DNA of 10,702 nucleotides from Baffinella frigidus (Eukaryota > Cryptophyceae > Cryptomonadales > Baffinellaceae): the NCBI GenBank assembly GCA_026770585.1, contig MU646374.1, positions 926,563-937,264 on the forward strand, read 5' to 3'. Shown piece after piece: positions 1 to 9,500 of this stretch; position 1 is the first letter of the stretch; each line of letters starts with the position of its first letter. Both the position numbers and the translations under genes were made by a program. The notes under the pieces were generated by a model that saw only the letters and a program-made list of their open reading frames with translations, ran no database searches and was not told the DNA's origin.

Positions 1-94
1 GTTGGTTGGTTGGTTGGTTGGTCGGTTGGTTGGTTGGTTGGTTGGTTGGTTGGTTGGTTGGTTGGTTGGTTGGTTGGTTGGTTGGTTGGTTGGT
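1..94. repeat. GGTT tetranucleotide microsatellite
   Basis: About 23 units of GGTT, with one T-to-C change near position 23. It probably continues to the left of the window. Confidence 0.97.
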
Positions 95-102
95 TATCAA
101 GA

Positions 103-168
103 ATCAACTCGCACCTCCGGTCCCTAACCCCTAACTCCTAAACCCCCTCAACCCCAAACCCCTCGCAG
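103..168. repeat. Telomere-like degenerate heptamers before exon 1 copy
   Basis: Short run of CCCTAAC, CCTAAAC and CCCCAAAC variants ending in the acceptor-like CCTCGCAG. A matching block with the same ending precedes the real exon 1 at about 372-428, so upstream repeat and exon start were duplicated together. Confidence 0.8.
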
Positions 169-232
169 GTTGCGAGAAGGAGACGAGGCGAAGATCTCAG
201 TCGACACCGAGTACGCGAAGACGCCCCCCCCT
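169..232 (+). pseudogene. Duplicate of exon 1 5' part
   Basis: Positions 161-223 match 421-483 with only three substitutions, including the CAG acceptor. The reading frame begins REGDEAKISVDTEYAKT, then enters unrelated sequence after the C run and loses the tryptophan-rich tail and donor. It could act as an alternative or dead-end exon and looks like a recent local duplicate. Confidence 0.7.
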
Positions 233-428
233 CCAGTAGTCTTTACGCCTTATGATGGACCGCGCCTTATTCAAAGAGATTCACAAAACCGTACACGTAA
301 ATCCCGTCGTGGGTCTTTCTATTATGCGTGGTACAACTCGTGGTACAAATAATAGCACGCCTCAAGACAGGGTTCCCTAAACCTCACACCTTAACCCCCC
401 TGAACCCTAAACCCTAGACCCCTCGCAG

Positions 429-552
429 GCTGCGAGAAGGAGACGAGGCGAAGATCTCAGTGGACACGGAGTACGCGAAGACGGCGCCCCCCCTCGGCGG
501 ATGGCCCTGCGTGCCGCGCGACAACCCCTGGCCCGTTTCCTACCTCGTCAAG
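429..552 (+). CDS. Exon 1: C-terminal part of an FKBP-like domain
   Basis: The acceptor is CCTCGCAG before 429 and the donor is AAG|GTACCA at 553. One base completes the preceding codon, then 41 codons follow, starting LREGDEAKISVDTEYAKT and ending NPWPVSYLVK. In FKBPs the penultimate region reads roughly G-E-x-A-x-[IL]-x-[IV]-x-P-x-Y-A-Y-G, followed by a loop and a last beta strand of the type V-x-Y-x-V-x-L. GDEAKISV, EYA and VSYLVKV (the last residue coming from exon 2) match that order. The Pro and the second Tyr of PxYAYG are missing (EYAKT), so this looks like a non-catalytic FKBP domain. A 64-bp copy of its 5' part lies at 169-232, and many copies of its 3' end lie downstream. This is the only copy that is open and complete from acceptor to donor. 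Confidence 0.65.
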
Positions 553-3500
553 GTACCACTTTTGGGGATGTCCACTTTAGGGGTAACAGCACCACAAGGG
601 GATGTCCACTTTAGGGGTGACAGCACCACTTAGCAGCCACTTTGGCTCGGACCTCGGGGGCACCAGGTTGCTGTTTGGTGCTGACAACAACAATCCTGGC
701 CCGTGTCATACCTCGTCAAGGTGAGGAAAAGTCAAACAAGTGACTTTCGCCCCCCCCCCAAAAAATAGCTTTACCACTTAGCAGCCACCGGTGCCTTGGG
801 GAATCGGTCCATCTAAACAATTCCCGTACAAATTGTTGGTAACGTGACCGATCTTGCCCGAATATTTCGCCGCGCGACAACCCCTGGCCCGTGTCCAACC
901 TCGTCAAAAGGTACCACTTTTGAAGGGGATGTCCACTTTGGGGATGTCCACTTTAGGGGTTGCAGCACCACTTGGCAAGGTGGGCAAACTTTCCGTTTCC
1001 TACCTTGGGGGAAAGCGGGTTTCCTATCTGGTCAAGCTATGAGTCTTTTCCGTGTTCTCGAACCTCGGGGGAATCAGTTGGCTGCTTGCTGGTTTGCTGC
1101 AAAGGGAATCGGTTTGCTGCTTGCTGGTTTGCTGCTGGTTTGCTGCACCCAAAAGAGCCTCGACGAGATAGGAGACGGAGGTGCTGGCCCGTCTCCTATC
1201 TCGTCGAGGTGTGGCGCATACTGTCCTTGACTCGAAACTCGGGGAGTTGGTTTGCTTCTTGGTGCTGACAATGACAGTCCCTGGCCCGGTTTCTACCTGG
1301 TGAAGGTATCCCTCATACCAACCTTATCTCAAAAAAGGGGTTCTAAAATTCGTTTTGTGAAGTCAATTCCTATACAAATTCGTCAACTTATTCTTTTCTC
1401 TACGCACAAGTTTACATATTTGCAGGGGAATTGACTTAAGAAAACGAATTTTAGAATCCCTTTTCTGAGATGAAACCCCGGGACTCGTATGACTACCCGT
1501 GGGCTCGAATCTCGGGGGAATTAGTTTGCTGTGTGGTTAAGGTGTAGCAACCCCTGGCCCGTGTCCTACCTCGTCCAGGTATGATCTCCCGCCCTATCAC
1601 TTAAGTGGCCAGGAGGTCAAAGTTGACCTCCAAGAGGTCCTAGGCAGGTCCTAGGGCCCTACGGAAGGGCGTATGAGCCTACGGACCGCTTAAGGGATGG
1701 CTGCGCCCTGATTAGCTGCGCCCTGTAATAAGAAGGTGCACCCCCTGTCAACTTTACCCTCCGAACAGTTGACTTTCCCTTCCGCGCAAATTCAGAGGCT
1801 GCAAGTGGGGTGGGCACTGAAATCTGACTCCACCCCCTAACTGGTAAACACTAACCAATAAACAATAAACAATAAACAATGAACAATAAACAATAAACAA
1901 TAAACAATATACAATAAACAATAAACAATAAACAGTAAACAATAAACCCAAAACCCAAAACCCAAAAACCTCAACACTACACACGAAACACTAAACACTG
2001 TACCAGGTGCTGGGCGTGACGCAGCGCGAGAAGCTACCGCTGCTGACGCGCGTCGCATCTTTCCCCTCTGCTCAAATTGGCCGGCTGAAAGTGGGGTGGC
2101 AACAATGCTGAAAGTGGGGCGGCTACAACATAACCCATACACCCTGAACCCTGAACCCATATACTCTGAACCCTAAACCTCAAACACTACACTAGGTGCT
2201 GGGCGTGACGCCGCGCGAGAAGCTACCGTTGCTGACGCGCGTCGCATCTGCGGTGCACCCCAACCCATAACCCTAACCCCATCCAAACCCAACACCCTCA
2301 ACCCTGAACCCAAAACCCAAAACAGCACAACCCTACACCGTAAACTCTGTTGAGTTGTGCTGTTTTGGACCGCGTCTGCGGTGCGCCTCCTCCCAATCCA
2401 AACACGACACCCTAAGCCCTACACCCCACCCCCTAAACAAAATGCTTCGCCCTAAGAACCGAAACCGTAAACCCTAAAACCTAAAACCTAAACCCTAAGC
2501 CCTAACACCCAAACTCCAAACCCATGCGCCCTCTCCCCTAACCCTAACCCCTAACCGACTGAGGGTTTAGGGTTGTAGTCACGACCTGAACCGTGAACCG
2601 TAAACTGTAAACCGTAAACCCTACACCCTAAAACCTAAACCCTACATCCTGAGCCCCACACCCTAAACCCTAAACCCCAAACCCAAACCCCAAACCCCAA
2701 ACCCTGAACCCTAAACCCCAAATTCCAAACCCTGAACCCTGACCCTAAACCCTCAACCCCAAACCCTACAACCCAAACCATGCCGGCTACGCAGCGTGTG
2801 CCCCCTCCACATACAAACCCGAAACCCCAGACCCCAGACCCCCGACCCAAAACCCCAAACCCCAAACCCCACACCCCAAACCCCAACTCCAAACTCCCAG
2901 ACCTCAAACCCTGAACCCCAAACCCCACCCCCCAAACCCCACACCCCAACCCCAAACCCCAAACCCTAAACCTCAACCCCAAACCCCAAACCCCAAACCT
3001 CAAACCCCAAACCCCAACCCCCAAACCTCAAACCCTAAACCTGACTCCCTAAACCCTAAACCCCAAACCCTGAACCTTAAAACAGGCAACGCAGCTCGCA
3101 GCGGGGAACGCCGCGTTCTCGCGCGGCCCGAACCCCTCCACTTTCGTCTCGAAAGATAACTGAATCAGTTCCCTAATTAGCGGTTCTCATTTAATTAGGA
3201 GGCCTAATTAAATTTACCATGCCCTGACTGGTTTCTCCTATCCAACCTCCTATTGAAAAGGAGCTGAATCAGTTGTCTTCCACCCTCAACACTAACACCC
3301 GCACACAGGCAACGCAGCGGGCTGCGGGGAACTCCGTCTTCTAACGGGCAGTGTTTGGGGCGTAGGGTGTAGGGTGTAGGGTTTACGGGGGCGTGGTTTA
3401 GGGTGTAGGCTGTCGGATGTAGGACATAGCCTCTGGGCTGCCAGGTGCAAGGTGCAGGGTGAAAGGTGCAACGAGCAGGGCCACCCTGAACACTAACACC

Positions 3501-6500
3501 CGCAAACAGGCAACGCAGCGGGCAGCGGGGAACGCCGCGTTCTCGCGCGGCGAATTCGCCCAGGTTCTCACCCCCACACCCCGTTTGTGGGTAAAAGAAC
3601 CACCTCGGAAAGCCACACAGCGGGCTACGAGGTTTGTTTTGGTGGGATTCTGACCAATAATGGGTGAGGATATCTGCAGGACCAGCCCATGTCCCCACAG
3701 TACTGCACTCGGATCCACAACATTTCGCCTAAGTCAACTCCCCCTGAAAACCAGCGCCTTAAGTCAAATGCTTGCCATGGTGGCAGGGTCCATCTAAACG
3801 AAAACAGGGGAAAGTTGACTTAGGTGAGCTGGTTGACTTAGCTGAAATCTTGTGGGTCGGAGTGTATTGCCTCCGCGCCCCGAGGCGGACGACTACGAGA
3901 TGACCACGGTCCATCTATGAGCCTTTGATTCAAAACAATGTAAAACGGAGGCCAGACCGTCGATAAATACACTTGAGATATGATAAATACACGTGAAAGG
4001 GTGGATAGACGGACTTAGACCTCCAAGGGCAGCGGGGAACGCCGCGTTCTCGCGCGGCGAATTCGCCCAGGTGCTCACCCCCAGACCCCAAACCCTCAAC
4101 CGAAATCACCAAACCTCAAACCCCTAAACCCTTAACGCTGAACCCTGAACCCTGAACCCCAAACCCCAAACCCAAAAACCAAAAATCTAAACCCTAAAGC
4201 CTCAACCCGCAGCTCTAAACCCCAAACCCTAAACCCTAAATCCTAAAACCTAACTCCTGAACCCTAAACCCTAAACCCTGAAACCTAAACCCAAATCCTG
4301 AACACTAAACCCTAAACCCCAAACCATGAACCCTAAACCCTGAACCCTGAACCCTAAACCCTTAACCCTAAATCCTAAACCCCCACACCCTCAATCCTAA
4401 ATCCTAAACCCTAAATCCTAAACCCTGAACCCTGAACCCTGAACCCTAAACCCTAAACCCCAAACCCTAAACCCTAAACCCTGAACCCTGAACCCTGAAC
4501 CCTAAACCCTAAACCCTGAAACCTAAACCCTAAATGCTGAACACTAAACCCTTCACCCTAAACCCTGAACCCTAAACCCTAAACCCTACACCCTGAACCC
4601 TAAACCCTAAACCCTAAACCCTAAACCCTAAACCCTACACCCTGAACCCTAAACCCCAATCTCTAAACGCAACCTACACCCCAAACCCCCAATCCGTCTA
4701 CGGCATGCTCGACAGGCAAACCCTAAACCCCAAACCCTGATCCCCAAACCCTGAACCCCAAAGCCTGAACCCCAAAGCCTGAACCCCAAAGCCTGAACCT
4801 CAAACCCTGAACCCCAAACCCTGAACCCCAAAGCCTGAATCCCAAACCCTGAACCCCGAACCCCAACGCAAAACAGGCGGTCCAGCACTACTCCGCGGCC
4901 CTACTCATGCTCCCCAGGTCCTCACCGTCTTAACCCTAGCCGTTCTCACCCTCCTAACTCTCCTCACCTTGCTCACCCTCCTAACTCTCCTCACCTTCCC
5001 AACCCCCCTCACCCTCATCACCCTCATCACCCTCCTAACCCCCCTCACTCTCATCACCCTCATCACCCTCCTAACCCCCCTAACCCTCATCACCCTACTA
5101 ACCCTCCTAACCCTACTAACCCTCCTAACCCTGCTAACCCTCCCAACCCTCCTAACCGTCCCAACTCTCCTCAACCTCCCGATGGTTCTAGAGAATGGGT
5201 TCTCTCTCCCCCCTATCTTGTCCTTCTCAACTAGAAACTTGAAACCCTGAACCCTAGACCCCAAACCCCAAACCCCAAACCCCAAACTCCAAACCCCAAA
5301 CCCCAAACCCCAAACCCCAAACCCCAAACCCCAAACCCCAAACCCCAAACCCCAAACCCCAAACCCCAAACCCCAAACCCCAGGCCACACGACCTCCTCC
5401 CTCCCCCCGGTGCAGAAGCGAAGAGCGGTGCAGCCTCAGGGGTCGAAACCGCGGGGGGAGCTGCGAGTGCCGCACACCCTTCCTCCCGGCAGCTGTCTGA
5501 GGGGGGGGAGGGTGCGGAGTGGGAGGACGCACGGCTAGCGTGCCTGCTGAATCTCGCTGCGGCGCTGCATAAGACAGGTGTGAGCGTGTGTGAAGGGGCC
5601 TTCTACTTAGCAGATGCTTAATTTACAAGAAAATGGCCTATCAAACCGGATTATGGCCCTAATTAAATTCATGTAGAGCCCTAATTAACCTTCGTCCAAC
5701 TCCTATGAATGAATAGGGATTCGTTTTCCCTGGAGCTCCAGGGTTACCACTTAGCAGCCACCGGGGCCTTCAGGGATACACTCCATCGAAACTATGTGTA
5801 CTAGAATCTTATCCATTGCCCTGGATTCCAACCGGAACCTCGCTGCATAAGACAGGTGCGGGCGCGAAGTGGCTTGGTTTTGGCGTTTGGGGTTCAGGCT
5901 AACACCGGTGCGGGCGCGTGTGCAGAAGCCGTTGGCCAGAATTGACACAAGACAGGTGTGGGCGTGTTTGAAGGGGCCTTCCACTTAGCAGCCACCGGGG
6001 GCTGTTGTACAACGTGTAGTTGTACCGTTATACAACGTGTAGTTATACAGATACACAACGTGTTGTTATACAGTTATACAACGTGTAGTTATACGTGGAG
6101 GCTATACAGCATCCATATCTATTATACATGGTGGGAGGGCACCCGTGGGCCTCTCTGAGTGGCATGCCACTTAGCAGCCACCGGGGCCTTCAGGGATACA
6201 GTCCAGGTAAACTATGTGTACTAGAATCTTATCCATTGCCCTGGATTCCAACCGGAATCTCGCTGCATAAGACCGGTGTGGGCGCGAAGGGGCTTGGTTT
6301 TGGGGTTTGGCGTTTGGGGGTTGGGGTAACACACCAGGCTAGAAATGGGTCTATTTTAAATGTGGGGCTGTTGAATTTAGTACCAGTCACGGGCAGGCTT
6401 GGTCACGTATCTAGGGGAATTCTCACGTATCTAGGGGAATTCCCCTAGATACGTGACCAAACGCCCTTTTTTCTGTGAAGACTACTACATCGCTCTTTTT

Positions 6501-9500
6501 TTTCTTCACTTGTAAAGGACTCCATGTTTTAAAATAGTCACATTTCTAGCCTCGAGTGGCAGGTGTGGGCGCGTGTGCAGATGCCGTTGGCCAGACTTGG
6601 CTTGAGAAAGGGTCTCAGGCCTGGACCCTTTTCTAACGGGCGTGGTTAGGGTCGTGCTCGTCGTGCTCGACGGTGTCCACACGAGAATGCTAGAGGGGCC
6701 TATTTAAAATCGTGTGCTTTTACAAGTGGGCATTGGTGTAGTAACTTTCGTGACGTTGGTCACGTAACTCTGCGAAATTAGCACAGTCACGAGGTTGGTT
6801 ACGTTATCCTGGTACAAATATTTACAACCCCACATATAAATAGGATCCTCCAGCATTCTTGAGTGGGTCGAGCACAAGTACCAGCGTCGTCAACGTTTGT
6901 CGTGGCTGAAGTGTTGACTTTTGCCGTTGCCGAAGTGACTTTTGCGCGGCCACAAGATCTGAGACCCGCTCTGAGCAAGGTGCCCCCGAAATCTGTCTGG
7001 TTCAGTTAACCCTCGCGCGGTTCAGTTCCATCTCGAAAGATAGCTGACTCAGTTCCCTAATTAGCGTGTCCATTCAATTAGGAGGCCTAATTAAATTTAC
7101 TACGCCCCAAGTAATTTCTCCTATCCAACCTCCAATTGAAAAGGAAATTATTCAGTTATCTTCCGAGATGAAGTTAACCGTGGCTTCGTTCGCAGGAAAC
7201 TTCACAGGCGCGCGCCTCGCATGCGACGATGCCCTTGCCGTGCGCCCCCCCCCCCATCCAACCTTCCACTCCACCCGCCCTCAGAATTGTGTGTTTTGAT
7301 CGGTTTGTGTGTCTTGATCGTTTTGTGTGTTTTGATCGTTTTGACGCACCATGCGCCCCCGATCCATCCACACAGAGGGCTACGAAGCCGTGCGCCCCCC
7401 ACCCTCCCCTCCAACCCTATGTCCCTACGAAAGCTCTACCGCAGGGTCCTATGGATTATTCACGTATGGGTCACTCACGAAATCCCTTTGTAGCCTGCTG
7501 TCCACACAGAGGGCTACGATAGGATTTTGAGGCACTCAGTGCCCGAGTTTCCGTTACCCTCTACTTCACCCGCCCTCAGAATTGTGTATGTTCATCGTTT
7601 TGTGTGTTTTGATCGTTTTGACGCCCTGTGCGCCCCACACCCTCCCCTCCACACAGAGGGCTTCGAAGGGGTTTTGAGGCACTCAGTGCCCGAGTTTCCG
7701 TTACCTTATCCGTAGGAACCCCCCTATGCCCCTACGGGCTGCACTCACCCTCAGAATTGTGTGTTTTGATCGTTTTGGGTGTTGTGATCGTTTTGACACA
7801 CCGTGCGTCCCCGATCCACACAGCGGGCTACGAAGAGATTTTCGGCTCAGATCGGGGCACTTTTCCGTTACCTTATCCGTAGGAGCCCCCCTATGCCCCT
7901 ACAGGTTGCCTACCGTAGGGTCCCAGGTCTTATTGCGCAGGGGTTATTCGAAATCCCTTGGAAGTCCGCTGTGTGGATACATTCACACCACCCGCCGAAT
8001 CATGTGTTTTGGTTGATTCGTGTGTTTTGGCCGTTTGGACGCACAGTGCCCATCCAACCCTCCACCAGCTTTCGCAAGTGCACAACCACTCGAGGCTGGA
8101 AGAGGGAGTATTTTTAAATGTGGACTTGTTGAATTTAGTGCCAGTCTCGGGCAGACTTGGTCACGTAACTCATGGGATTCCCGGAGTTACGTGACCAAAC
8201 GCTCTTGTTTGTGTGAAAATTACTACACACCTCTTTTTTTTCTTCACTTGTAAAAGAATCCATATTTTAAAATAGTCACATTGCTAGCCTCGAGTGGACT
8301 GTTGATCGTTTGGCCAGCCCCCGAGGTTTTGCCGATGTGTTCCAGGGGTGCGCCGATTGCCCCATGGCGATGCGCCTGCTCAGTCAACTCGGCGTGTGTT
8401 TTCAGTCAATCTTCTTCGTGCGCACGTGCGGCCCGCGAACCGCAAGACCTCTGAAGGATTAAAAGAGTTGTAATTCCTAGGACCCTACGGTAGGAAATCC
8501 CTAGGGGCCTAGGAATTTGCTACGGAAAATAGGGACCGCAAGGCCCTCTTCCGCCGCGCCAAACGCCTTTCTACCAAAATTACTACATAATTCGTTCTTA
8601 CTAGCAATTTTACTACGCAATTCGTTCTCACTAGCAATGTTGAAAGTATGTGTGTAGTAATTTTCGTTGCCAGATTGTGATTTTCAAAAATAGTTCTCCT
8701 GAAAAATAGTTCTCACCGGATTACGGCCGTCCGTGGCGGCTTGAACCTTGCGTTTTCAGTCAACTCGATTCGTGCGCGGCTTGTTTTCAGTCAACTGTTT
8801 TCGTTCGCAGGTGCGGCCCGGGAACCTCAAGGCCATCTTCCGCCGCGCCAAAGCCGCCATGCACGGTACCACACCAGGCGGATCAAACACCCTTTTTAAA
8901 CCCCAGCTGTACAAGTTAGGCAGCGTGCAGTAACTTTCATATGTTTGATCACGTGTCGCCCCGCTTTTCGGGGCGACACGTCACCAACTCCGTACAAAAC
9001 ACCTACAATCGATATTTAAAAAGAGTGCCTGGGTAGCCTCGTGCGGTAAGGGTGCGGCCCGCGAACCTCATACTAGATAAATAAATATTAATTCATACGT
9101 ATATTTATATACAAAAAGCCCTGTTCTGCGGCGCCAAAGCCGCCATGCACGGTACGCTCCAAAGTTGACGAATTTGTGCCGCGCACCCAGCGTGTCAACA
9201 TTAGAACCGTCAACTTTGAGCGAAAGAGCCCGAGCTCGCCAAACTGGTGATCCCAAATAGACTGAGACAGCGCTAGACGGGACCAGCTGAACCGAGTCAC
9301 ACCCATCCCTAGATTGTCAGTTCCTCTTATTGTTAGTCCTCGAATTAATCAGTCCTCAAATTAGTCAGTCCTCAAATTAATTAGTCCGCGAATTAATTCA
9401 GGGAGTAATCAATTAATTCGTCCTTGAATTAATAAATTAATTCGTCCTTGAATTAATTAATTCGTCCTTGAATTAAATACGGTATCGGGAAAAGATCGGC

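Noticed and set aside
844-1268. Overlapping + strand frames of about 100-130 residues
   Set aside because: They cross several degenerate copies of exon 1 tail in different frames; no family resemblance.
4080-4872. Chromosome end (true telomere)
   Set aside because: Repeats are degenerate, mixed and flanked on both sides by exons of one gene, so the tract is interstitial.
4905-5390. Overlapping + and - strand frames (TLLTLIT; RVRRVMR)
   Set aside because: A 9-bp repeat keeps all frames periodic on both strands; it lies between the exon 4 donor and the exon 5 acceptor.
2635-5532. Long - strand frames rich in Gly-Val-Trp-Gly-Leu-Gly-Phe
   Set aside because: They are translations of 7-bp telomere-like repeats, whose 21-bp superperiod stays open; no independent coding signal.
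7066-7299. Single-exon small protein covering 7066-7299
   Set aside because: The first two thirds translate a MITE-like element; only 7196-7239 has TPR similarity and splice signals.
7270-8070. CRISPR-like or other regular direct-repeat array
   Set aside because: Units differ in length (about 180-290 bp), are internally repetitive and lack uniform repeats and spacers.
8951-8981. GC-rich hairpin resembling a bacterial terminator
   Set aside because: It is the core hairpin of a TIR element in an intron of a eukaryotic gene; related hairpins occur in the sister elements.
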